64,000 bases of DNA, taken from contig NZ_VKDD01000002.1 in NCBI RefSeq assembly GCF_007097525.1, positions 1,025,994 to 1,089,993 on the forward strand, written 5' to 3'. Made by a program: the position numbers and the translations under genes. This DNA is from Thalassomonas sp. M1454. GTDB taxonomy: Bacteria > Pseudomonadota > Gammaproteobacteria > Enterobacterales > Alteromonadaceae. The notes beneath the pieces were generated by a model. It worked only from the letters and a program-made list of their open reading frames with translations. It made no database searches and was not told where the DNA came from. Each line of letters begins with the position of its first letter. Position 1 is the first letter of the stretch. This document shows, piece after piece, positions 18,025 to 26,693 of this stretch.

Positions 18025-21009
18025 ATGACGACTACAAACGAAAATAACACTCATGATAAAGATATCAATACAGTTGAAGCAGTCCGTCTCAACAGTAAGT
18101 CATTAAAAACAAGGCTACAGCAGGCTTTACAAGACGAGACACCGGAGATTCGAAATCATTTCCAACACCTTTGGCAACATAAAAAGCTATCAAACTTTAT
18201 ACGCAGATGCTGTGAAGAAAAGCATATAAAAGACGATGAGTTAAATACGTTAAGCAAAAAATTTACTTATAAAGCAACCGAATTAGATGAACTTGAATGC
18301 ATTAAAATCATTGTTTCTGAACTATGGCGCTGGGCAAGCGTTGCTTACCCAGATCTAAAACTACCTAATGTCACGATACCACTGCCAAAAGAAAAGGCAT
18401 TAATCAACGATAACACCATACCTATTGGCCTAGTGGGAAGTCTACTCACGTGTATCTATGAAAACCCTATCAATCCTATCGAAAGTGAAAATGATGGCAA
18501 GTTAGCATGTGTAGGTCGTTGGCTTTTAATGACCGCGCATGAGTGCAATATTACAAACCTAACGCAATTAGATGAGCTACTTAGCTATACCTCAAACGAC
18601 TGGCTGTTTATTGAAGGTGGTAATTTAATCACTGTATATCTAGAAAAATCTCAAAAACAAATTTTTCTTTCACCGCTCTCTGTACTTTATTACCAATACC
18701 TTTCAAAGCACGACACTTTTGATTGGGTTCAAGGTAAACCAATCAAAGCTCAAAAAGCCGTAAGTTCGTACCTGCAATACCAAAATAAATATCTTCCAGA
18801 AAAGCTAATTACGATGCCGCTCAAGCGCATCATCAAAGATATTTGCTTGTTTAATTTCCCAATTGGTTTAGCTCACGTTCAGGGTGTTGAGGCCCCGCTT
18901 GACCAGGCTCGATTAGTGAACCTATTTTCTTCCAAGACACAGGAAATCGAAAGTACCAACAAAAAGCGTAGACAGAAAACTAAGCAAGATATTCCGGAAG
19001 ACATTTTGGCAAACCATCATGGTATTGAGGACGGGTTGGTAAAAACCAAATTACTTGGGTTACTATCAAATTTTGAAATAACTTGCCCTACCCAAAAACG
19101 AAATACAAAGGCGTATACAACCTGCCTAACTGACATGAAAGTGCTCGAAAGTGACAATGTATCACTTGGTTATTATTTGGCTATTCACTGGATAAATCAC
19201 CTATTTGAAATAGGAACCGAATGGAAAGGTAATTTAGCAGCAGGTACGTTAAAGAATTATTTTTCAGATGCCACAAACTTTGCCAAGCTTGCTTTTGGCA
19301 AACGCAATATCGCTAATGATGACAGTGAATTTTTAACCGAGCAATGTCAAAAGGCGCTCGATTCTTTTAATCATGATCAACAATTAACTCTTTTACGCTT
19401 TTTAACCTATCTAAAAAGATTTCCAGCAATACCATTAATCGATTTAGAAGATTTACAGCTTTTAACAGTTGGAGGCTCTATTCGCACCAACTATTTGCCG
19501 CCTAGCGAATTTGATGCGATTTGCGAAAAATATGCAAGCGATGGTAATTACTTTAAACAGCAAACCGTACTAATTGCTCAACTTTGTTATTACGGCACGC
19601 TGCGTGAAGATGAAGCGGTCAGCCTATGCGTAAACGATATCGATATTGATTCAAACTTGCTTTACATCTCCAATGCCAAACGACGTAAATCAACTCAAAG
19701 CGTTCGAGACTATCCACTAAGCGCATTACCAGAGAAGGTGCTTGCAAAACTTATCAAGCAAGTAGACGAGAGAAAGTCTCAACAGAGTAAATCCTATCAG
19801 AATCAATCATTATTTGAATCTTGGTTATTTCACTCATTAGAAGACGATTTCATTTCATTTTTACGGGAAGAAACTAGCGACGATAGCTGGGTCACACATT
19901 TATTAAGACACTGTGGATGCAACAACTTACTCATAGAATTTTATTTATCTGGCGCTCAAGCCGATACCTTGGCATTACAAGCGTTAAAGCCAATATTAAA
20001 CCACGAAATATTTTCCGCAAAACACCTAGAAAGATTTAGCAGAGATTTTTCAACGCTTGGCCGGCCTATCAATCCGCAATTTCCTGTGATGGAACAATTA
20101 GCCTTACTTGTTGGCCACGCTAGCCCTGCTACAACCTATACAACTTACTTGCACTTGGTAAGTTTGTTGCTGTCCAAAACGGCCAAAGCGTGTCGTTGCA
20201 TTAATGCTACAGAGTTTTTCACCTGGCTACGAGAAGACTCTAGCTATGCCTATACCTTAAATAAAACGCATCAATTTTTAATTAAGGAAGTTAACCGTGA
20301 AGCGACATTAAATAACCATAATTTGGCTGCTTACTTAATAAACAGAGAAAAACGCACTAATCCAAATTTTTATCCCGCCAAGAAAGTAAGCCAACAGGCT
20401 GATATTAAAAAAGACGCTACCTTAACGTTTAGTCAGTTTGTACACCAAATATCTGTTATCCAAAATGGTAAAAGTAGCAGTTTAATGCATAAGTCGTTTA
20501 AAGATTTTTTACCTGAGGTTAGTAAGCTACCAACCATTCCTGACTTTGAAAACTCAAAACGTAACGCCTGGCTTCGCTTTAACCTGCATGTTGATAAGAA
20601 CTTTGATTCATGGACAGCAACTGACTTTAACGCCATCGCATTCTTCGCGCAAAAACTCTCAATCAATGGACACATCGAGAGTTTACGAGAGTTGGCAAAA
20701 TACATTAACGCCATCGAAACACTAAACCTGCCAAACGTTAAAAAGTTACGAGCAGAAGGCTTAATAAGAAAAAGCCAAGACCAACAAAAATGGATTAATA
20801 AAATTTCTAAAGCCAACTGGTCTGTGGTTCAAAAAGAAAGCGCTGGCAAATACCGAATACTTGTAAAGCCTTATCAATATTTCTGGGCACTATGGGACGA
20901 CTTAAGTTGGCTCATCGAGCTCATTTTTGCGTTTAAACACTATAAGCAACGCGGCAAAACTTTAACTAAATCAACAAAAACTAAAGAGATAAAAATCAAT
21001 GAACTTTGA
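18025..21009 (+). CDS. Large tyrosine recombinase/integrase with complete catalytic residues
   Basis: The protein has 994 residues. The catalytic domain lies at ~480-715: YGTLREDEAV gives R527, HLLRH gives H625 and R628, LLVGHASP gives H698, and YTTYLH gives the nucleophile, most likely Y708 (Y705 is the alternative). About 480 residues precede it, far more than in phage integrases, and ~285 residues follow it. It should cut and rejoin DNA through a 3'-phosphotyrosine, moving the element that carries it. It starts 3 bases after the small gene and overlaps the clamp-like gene by 11 bases, so all are translationally coupled. It is compatible with the integrase member (GmtZ) of a gamma-mobile-trio island, which is not verified. 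Confidence 0.8.
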   Translation: MTTTNENNTHDKDINTVEAVRLNSKSLKTRLQQALQDETPEIRNHFQHLWQHKKLSNFIRRCCEEKHIKDDELNTLSKKFTYKATELDELECIKIIVSELWRWASVAYPDLKLPNVTIPLPKEKALINDNTIPIGLVGSLLTCIYENPINPIESENDGKLACVGRWLLMTAHECNITNLTQLDELLSYTSNDWLFIEGGNLITVYLEKSQKQIFLSPLSVLYYQYLSKHDTFDWVQGKPIKAQKAVSSYLQYQNKYLPEKLITMPLKRIIKDICLFNFPIGLAHVQGVEAPLDQARLVNLFSSKTQEIESTNKKRRQKTKQDIPEDILANHHGIEDGLVKTKLLGLLSNFEITCPTQKRNTKAYTTCLTDMKVLESDNVSLGYYLAIHWINHLFEIGTEWKGNLAAGTLKNYFSDATNFAKLAFGKRNIANDDSEFLTEQCQKALDSFNHDQQLTLLRFLTYLKRFPAIPLIDLEDLQLLTVGGSIRTNYLPPSEFDAICEKYASDGNYFKQQTVLIAQLCYYGTLREDEAVSLCVNDIDIDSNLLYISNAKRRKSTQSVRDYPLSALPEKVLAKLIKQVDERKSQQSKSYQNQSLFESWLFHSLEDDFISFLREETSDDSWVTHLLRHCGCNNLLIEFYLSGAQADTLALQALKPILNHEIFSAKHLERFSRDFSTLGRPINPQFPVMEQLALLVGHASPATTYTTYLHLVSLLLSKTAKACRCINATEFFTWLREDSSYAYTLNKTHQFLIKEVNREATLNNHNLAAYLINREKRTNPNFYPAKKVSQQADIKKDATLTFSQFVHQISVIQNGKSSSLMHKSFKDFLPEVSKLPTIPDFENSKRNAWLRFNLHVDKNFDSWTATDFNAIAFFAQKLSINGHIESLRELAKYINAIETLNLPNVKKLRAEGLIRKSQDQQKWINKISKANWSVVQKESAGKYRILVKPYQYFWALWDDLSWLIELIFAFKHYKQRGKTLTKSTKTKEIKINEL

Positions 21010-22285
21010 AATCAAACAATATGTATTACAGTCTTTAACTAAATTAATGCACTTGCTAAGCAGTACATTACCGAACTTCGCTGACCTTCGCTTTCATTGC
21101 AAAATTGATGTAAAAGAGCAGCGATTCACAGCGACCACAGCAATCACTAATAGTGCAATGATACAAACGCAAATTGAAGCACCTATAGCCAAAGTTGAAA
21201 ACGCACAGCCAAATCAAATAACAGATTTTTGTATTGACGGCGAGTTCTTGGTCGGCGTCATTAAAAACAATATCGACCAACTAAAAGAAAGCAGCAACGT
21301 CAATAACGTTGTTGTTCGACCTGAATATATGCTTAAATTTTCTCTTGGCTCTAATACTGATAATGGCCAAACATTGTCATTAGCTGCAACCGTTGAACTA
21401 TCCGATCAAAAAACAATTACTGAGCCAAGTGAATTTACTCATGTTTCATCGATACTTCCGAACGCTAATCCAGAATTATATAACTTCCCAGTACCTTGCG
21501 ATTTCCCTTGGGAAATAAATGTAAACGATTTAAAAGACACTTTAACCACGCTATTAAAGATAATAGATCTTAACGATAAAGGGAGCATTCAGGGGAATCA
21601 GTATGGCTTTTATCTACATTTAATGTCAGATGGCACCATTGCTGGACTGGCGTACATTAGTACAGCAGTAGCAGTTATTAAACATACCAATAGCAAGACT
21701 ATCGAAGCCTCATTTTTTACAAAAATAGCATCAAAAACCTGTCATGCCTTGATTAAGGCGCTAACTTTCGATAATGAAAATGTGCACCTAGCCACGCTAA
21801 ATAACCAAATTTACCTCAAGCAAGGTAAGGCTATATACAAACTAGGTACTATCGAACCTAATATCAATATTGCAACATTATACCGCCGTATAGATTCGGT
21901 AAAAGTTGCCCCTAGAAGCCTAGATACTTTAGAGCTACAAAAAACGTTAAAGAACTCGATAAACCCTAAGCACAATACAGCGGTAAAATTTGAAAAGGAT
22001 GAACAATCAAATAAAACCAAACTAACCTTTCACTATACTGGCGCTCTGGATAACAATAAACCATTTAGTGAAGGAGAGTTATTAGCTGACACGCCATTTG
22101 ATCATAATAAAATTTATCACTATAACTTGCGATTATTATCTATCGTGACAGAAAGTCTTGGAAATTTTGATAATAAAAATACTCAACCACTTTGGGAGGT
22201 AGGCAAAACTAATGAACTTATATTATCGCATGAAAATGATTCTATAACTGAATTTTACATGTTAAGCCATATTGAAATTATATGA
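20999..22285 (+). CDS. Sliding-clamp-like (DnaN-fold) protein of recombinase operon
   Basis: The protein has 428 residues, close to a bacterial beta clamp (~370). From residue ~165 the pattern follows clamp domains II and III: INVNDLKDTLTTLLKII, then a beta-rich stretch with DGTIAGLAYISTAVAVI (the ATDGHRLA region), FFTKIASKTCHALIKAL, a probable domain junction around IATLYRRIDSVKV, LDTLELQKTLKNSI, and a C-terminal part FDHNKIYHYNLRLLSIV ... MLSHIEI that recalls the fN-Yl and MPm ending of DnaN. Overall identity must be low, and the chromosomal dnaN is certainly elsewhere. If right, it could be a processivity or loading factor for the element's DNA synthesis. It overlaps the integrase gene by 11 bases. 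The call is from fold pattern only. Confidence 0.4.
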   Translation: MNFEIKQYVLQSLTKLMHLLSSTLPNFADLRFHCKIDVKEQRFTATTAITNSAMIQTQIEAPIAKVENAQPNQITDFCIDGEFLVGVIKNNIDQLKESSNVNNVVVRPEYMLKFSLGSNTDNGQTLSLAATVELSDQKTITEPSEFTHVSSILPNANPELYNFPVPCDFPWEINVNDLKDTLTTLLKIIDLNDKGSIQGNQYGFYLHLMSDGTIAGLAYISTAVAVIKHTNSKTIEASFFTKIASKTCHALIKALTFDNENVHLATLNNQIYLKQGKAIYKLGTIEPNINIATLYRRIDSVKVAPRSLDTLELQKTLKNSINPKHNTAVKFEKDEQSNKTKLTFHYTGALDNNKPFSEGELLADTPFDHNKIYHYNLRLLSIVTESLGNFDNKNTQPLWEVGKTNELILSHENDSITEFYMLSHIEII

Positions 22286-22369
22286 GGTAAACCGTAGAGG
22301 TAATTGCTCCTAAAAGGTGAATTACCTTGAGTAAACTAATATTGGCTTATAGAATTTAAAAATTAACAA

Positions 22370-22407
22370 AGCACCTTAAAGTAAATATTATTTTACCTTA
22401 AAGTGCT
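22370..22407. repeat. Long inverted repeat between convergent genes
   Basis: AGCACCTTAAAGTAAA pairs with TTTACCTTAAAGTGCT around a 6-base centre, with two imperfect positions. It lies between the ends of the clamp-like gene (+) and the nuclease gene (-). There is no good T-tract on either side. It may act as a bidirectional transcript end or protect RNA 3' ends. Confidence 0.55.
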
Positions 22408-22523
22408 CGTTAATTGTTGCTAATGGTATTTAACAGCAACTTGTTAAATGCCAACCTTCTGTGGGTTCTTTCACATTTATGACGAGTGATTTAACCAACA
22501 AGTTATTGTAATGCAATAAAAAA

Positions 22524-24707
22524 TCATGAAAAAACTATTTCATTTTCAAGTATTTCAATTAACCTTTCTAATGAGAACCCACCGTTATACAAGCTGTATT
22601 CATCAATGCCCTGCTCAGGTATATCTTCTTCTCGCACGACTTTGTCAGCATCATCCCAAAGAGCAATTAGGATCTCTTCCAGAGAAACCTTTAAATAACC
22701 ATCAAAGGTTTGATGATCGGCTACCATCGACGTATCGACTATCAAGCCAGTGACATTCACATCACCAAGTTGAGGCAAACCTAATTGCCTTCTAAACTCA
22801 TTATCAGTACTCAACAACCTTTGTATTGCTGAAGTTTTCGCCTCAATTTGAGTGCCTGCTTTTCGAAGGCTTTTCGTTTTATGTAGCCAATGCTCTTGCC
22901 TACCGCCACGTATATAAGATGACTTTATCTCTATAACCAATACACAGCCCCCAAGCGCACAAATCAAGTCAATTTCACCTGCATCTTGGCCATCATACTT
23001 AGCAGGGTGAAAGCCAGATAATGTATGTACTCCTAACTCATTAAATGCTTTAGCTAAGTTATGCTCAATACGTTGGGTTTCAGACTTTACGTTCGCTCTT
23101 TTAGCGCCCACACGGCGTAAGTTATTTACCGCTGCAACCAAGTTATTTTGAAATGCGGTGATCCACGGCATCTGCAGCACCAAATTATTAAGTTGTAACA
23201 TTGGTTGCTCATTAAACGTCGGCATTCCCCCATTAGGCTTAAGTTGTAATTGCTTTGCAGTTTCCATTAAATCATGACTCCAAAACTCAACAATCGCTTT
23301 TGCCGCGGCTCTATTCCCTTTAGGGTATTTGCTATTTACGGTCCAATTGATAATGCGATTAACCTTATCTTTTTTCTTAGCAAAAGTAAGCGGAAACCTA
23401 TTTTCGCCAAGGTTAAGTAAACCATTAACAATAAAGTCCGCTAGCGCTGCAGACGAGTTGCCATATTGTTCAACAAGTGAAAGGTACTCATCCACAAAAT
23501 GGTTTTGGTAAAAAGCACTCGTTAAATTCATCGACAGTAATGCTTCAAACACATTCACGCTAACTCTTTCACTTACCGCTATAGTATCTTTAATGCCATA
23601 TACTTGATTTAATTGTAATTCGGCGGCAAAAGACAGAAATATAGCGAGTTGATTTGCCTCATGGTTTTCAGCACTGCCGATAAGTTCATTTGCATAACGC
23701 GACTGTGAAAATACATCGAGTGCGCGAAGTTGCCAATATGTGTTCAATTTTAACTGTTTATCTTCGATTCGAGCATCAAGTGTATTGTTACTTTTCCCGT
23801 CACCAATAAGATACGCACGGCCATCTCGACATTCGAAAAAGGCATCATCACAGTAACAAAATTCATCAACAATCGATCGCTTAAAATTAATCAGAGCCGA
23901 TTGTGCTAAATAGGCGTTAACAAAACCTTGATAACGAGCATTTGTTACAGCTGATGGTTGCCCTATCAAATCAGACATGAAAATATTTTTGGCAAATTTA
24001 ACTATATCTAATTCGGTTAAATTAAGGCGTTGCTTAGTATTAAGCAGTAAATTTTGTTTGAGTAATTCATTAATTACTAACCAACTATGCAAAAGGATAT
24101 GTTGTTTATCGATAGATGACGGCAATATATACTCAAAGATGTAACGCGCACCAAACATTAAGACTTCAATACACGACAACGCCTTTAAATTAACATTGTA
24201 TTGTTGTGCATCATCAAACAGATCAAGATATTCACGATTTATCGCTAAATACACCTCAAAAAAAGAATCATTTGTATTATCTTGTGCGATTTCATTAAAC
24301 CAATGCCCAAAATGTTCTGAGTGTTTTTTAGTAATACAACCAGAATACTTAAGTGCGGTTTTTAATGAGGTGAGTGATGACGAAGTAACAGTACTAACTA
24401 ATGTTTCATTAACTGACATATTACACTGAAAGCAGCGCGATAATGCTAAAACAAATGAAGAGTGTTCGATAATTAAAGTAGGTAAACTCTGTAAAAATGG
24501 GCTTTTCCAAAAGTCCTGGCAACGTTCGATAAAACTGTGTTTACCACCTTTGAATTTTCCATCAAGAAAACGTTCGATAACCAACAGCGCTGCTTTATCG
24601 TCATCCTCACCACCTACTGTACATAGGCTTTCATATAAACTCTGGTAATAAGGTAATTCTTGTTGCATTGCCCACATCCTTGTTGCATTAAATTCACTCC
24701 ACAACAT
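22524..24707 (-). CDS. PD-(D/E)XK nuclease-like protein, unknown family
   Basis: The protein has 727 residues. Most of it is helical with no recognised domain; a Cys pair lies early (CFQC) and at ~300 (CYCDDAFFEC). The C-terminal ~170 residues contain a restriction-endonuclease fold: an upstream helix with IEHNLAKAFNELGV, then AGEIDLICA near 576 (catalytic D) and VLVIEIKSS near 590 (E-x-K). This is the classical D...ExK signature, so DNA cleavage is likely. It stands alone and opposite to the recombinase operon, typical of a cargo gene such as a single-protein defence factor. Substrate and trigger are unknown. Confidence 0.7.
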   Translation of the reverse strand: MLWSEFNATRMWAMQQELPYYQSLYESLCTVGGEDDDKAALLVIERFLDGKFKGGKHSFIERCQDFWKSPFLQSLPTLIIEHSSFVLALSRCFQCNMSVNETLVSTVTSSSLTSLKTALKYSGCITKKHSEHFGHWFNEIAQDNTNDSFFEVYLAINREYLDLFDDAQQYNVNLKALSCIEVLMFGARYIFEYILPSSIDKQHILLHSWLVINELLKQNLLLNTKQRLNLTELDIVKFAKNIFMSDLIGQPSAVTNARYQGFVNAYLAQSALINFKRSIVDEFCYCDDAFFECRDGRAYLIGDGKSNNTLDARIEDKQLKLNTYWQLRALDVFSQSRYANELIGSAENHEANQLAIFLSFAAELQLNQVYGIKDTIAVSERVSVNVFEALLSMNLTSAFYQNHFVDEYLSLVEQYGNSSAALADFIVNGLLNLGENRFPLTFAKKKDKVNRIINWTVNSKYPKGNRAAAKAIVEFWSHDLMETAKQLQLKPNGGMPTFNEQPMLQLNNLVLQMPWITAFQNNLVAAVNNLRRVGAKRANVKSETQRIEHNLAKAFNELGVHTLSGFHPAKYDGQDAGEIDLICALGGCVLVIEIKSSYIRGGRQEHWLHKTKSLRKAGTQIEAKTSAIQRLLSTDNEFRRQLGLPQLGDVNVTGLIVDTSMVADHQTFDGYLKVSLEEILIALWDDADKVVREEDIPEQGIDEYSLYNGGFSLERLIEILENEIVFS

Positions 24708-24919
24708 TACCCAAGTTAAAACTTCAAAGCTAGTGTAAAAACCAAAACCCAGTAAAAACAGTAGCTAGGCATAGCAAATGTTTGCCGCAAACTATTTTCA
24801 AACGAAATTTAAATAAATACACATAGATACAGTAATCAAAGAATTAATATCGATTCTTTTGATTTTAATCGACAGGAAATAATCCTGAACAATAACTTTG
24901 ACTGTAATAGGAATAAACT

Positions 24920-25198
24920 ATGAAAATTTTAAATGACTTTGATTTGCGTGTGCTAGAAACAGCTAAAACTTGGTATCTAGAGGGTACTGTTTATGATCCA
25001 GACGATAAAAAATGGCCTAAACACCCTTCCTTTGTATATCGTGTACGTGGTGAGTGGACATCCTGGGTTGATGAACTAGACCCTGAGCATATCGAATTAG
25101 AAAGCGATGAATATTTTAAATATGTTTATCAAGACTTAATTGAGGAGAAAGCTTGGAAAATTTACAATGTTTTGATTTGCATTGATGAAAATGCATAA
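24920..25198 (+). CDS. Small acidic protein, unknown function
   Basis: The protein has 92 residues, with AGGA seven bases before the ATG and a good terminator 30 bases after the stop, so it is probably a real single-gene unit. It is acidic and rich in aromatic residues (KTWYLEG, WTSWVDELDPEH, EEKAWKIYNV), with no signal peptide, membrane span or Cys motif. It could be an immunity-type or anti-restriction-type protein, but nothing in the sequence proves this. Not recognised. Confidence 0.6.
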   Translation: MKILNDFDLRVLETAKTWYLEGTVYDPDDKKWPKHPSFVYRVRGEWTSWVDELDPEHIELESDEYFKYVYQDLIEEKAWKIYNVLICIDENA

Positions 25199-25227
25199 AT
25201 CATCAAATAAACTAAACCACTAAAAAC

Positions 25228-25260
25228 AAGGCTACTTCATCATCAATTTGAAGTGGCCTT
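25228..25260 (+). terminator. Intrinsic terminator after the 92-residue protein gene
   Basis: AAGGCTACTTCA pairs with TGAAGTGGCCTT (12 pairs, one G-U) around a 9-base loop, followed by ATATTTT. It lies 30 bases past the stop codon of the upstream gene. Confidence 0.7.
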
Positions 25261-25465
25261 ATATTTTGGGGTAATAAACTTACTTAAGAAGTTGACTTCG
25301 TATCCATCGAAACTTGTTCAGCTTTTGATGAAAGGACATGAATAAAAACGTAATAGCGTATTAAAAGTACAAGCCTAGGGTTTATTTTTATTGGAATTTA
25401 TCCACTGAGAGTATGAATATGACAATAATTTTAAACCATCATACTCATACTAAACTAAGCACACT

Positions 25466-25666
25466 TTAGCTCCCCTCGTCAGGCCCATCACTCTCTGGAG
25501 GTTGCTTAATAGCTTCTTCCCAGGATTTCTTAATTAACTGGTCCATATCTTTGGTGACTTCAAGCTCAGATGCATTTTCCATATTGATTAATCCTTGGCT
25601 TATCGAGCTTTCTTCAATAGAGCTAAATAGTGTACGGAATCCTTCCATGCGAATAAATGCCTGCAT
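25466..25666 (-). CDS. Small acidic protein, unknown function
   Basis: The frame encodes 66 residues, possibly starting at the first Met or at Met7. A weak purine-rich stretch (GCAGGTTGG) lies upstream. The product is acidic with a hydrophobic-patterned first half and an Asp/Pro-rich tail (PPESDGPDEGS). It has no recognised domain. It sits alone in a gene-poor stretch of accessory DNA, so it may be a small cargo gene or a chance frame. Confidence 0.4.
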   Translation of the reverse strand: MQAFIRMEGFRTLFSSIEESSISQGLINMENASELEVTKDMDQLIKKSWEEAIKQPPESDGPDEGS

Positions 25667-25772
25667 ATAATACCAACCTGCTTAGTCTTAATAGAGTCTA
25701 AAGCATTTGCCTTCCTCCACTTGGTCATTACATTCATTTAACAAAAATAAACACTCAAATGTCAGAAACAAA

Positions 25773-25797
25773 AAAGCTCGCTTGGAAGGCGAGCTTT
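25773..25797 (-). terminator. Intrinsic terminator reading on minus strand, no gene in front
   Basis: On the minus strand AAAGCTCGC-CTTCCAA-GCGAGCTTTTTTG is a 9-pair stem followed by a T-run. No coding frame ends before it on that strand within several hundred bases, which suggests a small RNA or an untranslated transcript from the region up to the integrase. Confidence 0.65.
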
Positions 25798-26564
25798 GAT
25801 GGTTTTCTATCTGTTTGAGTACACAAACCTTTAGACTCTTTAACTGTATGCCAAGAACTCGCTTTTATAAACCAGCAAAAGAACTCTTATTAACGCTTAA
25901 AAGATAAAAACCTGTGCTTAAAGCCAACGTATTTTCCCCGTGAATTACTAATATTTGCCGTAAAAAAACATTTCTCAAAAAATTTTTTCAAATTATTTTA
26001 ATTTTTTTTGCGTAAAAAATTTAATTAATGCACATATATTAAGGTTAAGCTTTTTTTCTGTTGTTTTACTCAAACATAAATTCACATCGTTTTAATCAAA
26101 TATTGTTATACCCAAACATCAAAAAGAGCGAATCCTATTAAATGATTCTGCAGTAAAATCACTTCAATTACACAAATAAAAGTCATAACCAATTGAGTCA
26201 TAAAGTAATTTTATAAATACAAATTTATCTACCCTATTCCACGCAAATTTATGATGTTTGAGTCAAACAACCCAGTGTTTTACATGAACAATTCTTTGTT
26301 TCACCCAAACAAATTAATCACAATAAAAACAATAGGTTAAACAAACAAAAAGTTAAAAAAAGTACTTGACCAACGGCACTGCAATGGGCAATGTATAGGT
26401 GTTCACTTATTAACCAATTTAATTTTATTAAGCGATATACAGATAAGTTACGTAGTTACAAAAAGATGTTTTAGTAATGCTAAGCACTAAGCCAAATACG
26501 TACTTATAAGATGTTTGAATTAAGTTTAATGAAAGTTTATTAGTTAACAGGTAACAAAGAATTG
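25798..26564. other. AT-rich intergenic region upstream of the integrase
   Basis: About 770 bases without a convincing gene, very AT-rich with long T and A runs around 25970-26060. A TTGACC hexamer at about 26367 followed by an AT-rich -10 region is a weak promoter candidate for the integrase. It could hold an attachment site or a small RNA on the minus strand that ends at the terminator at 25773-25797. Confidence 0.4.
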
Positions 26565-26664
26565 CAGTTGAGCTGGGGAAGCTACCAACGACCCCAGCTC
26601 GTATCGACTGCTAACCCTTAAAGCACAGCAGCCGACGCTTAAAGTATACCTTGCTTTTGTCGGC
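26565..26664 (+). promoter_or_regulatory. Three consecutive hairpins upstream of integrase gene
   Basis: Hairpin 1 is GAGCTGGGG (26570-26578) with CCCCAGCTC (26592-26600), extended by CAGT/ACTG outside a bulge. Hairpin 2 is CTGCT (26608-26612) with AGCAG (26627-26631). Hairpin 3 is GCCGAC (26631-26636) with GTCGGC (26659-26664). The loops of 2 and 3 both contain CTTAAAG. The array ends 29 bases before the integrase ATG, which has its own TAGGAG site. It may be a structured leader RNA or a folded recombination site. Confidence 0.65.
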
Positions 26665-26693
26665 CAAAGATAGACTCATTTAGGAGAATTATC

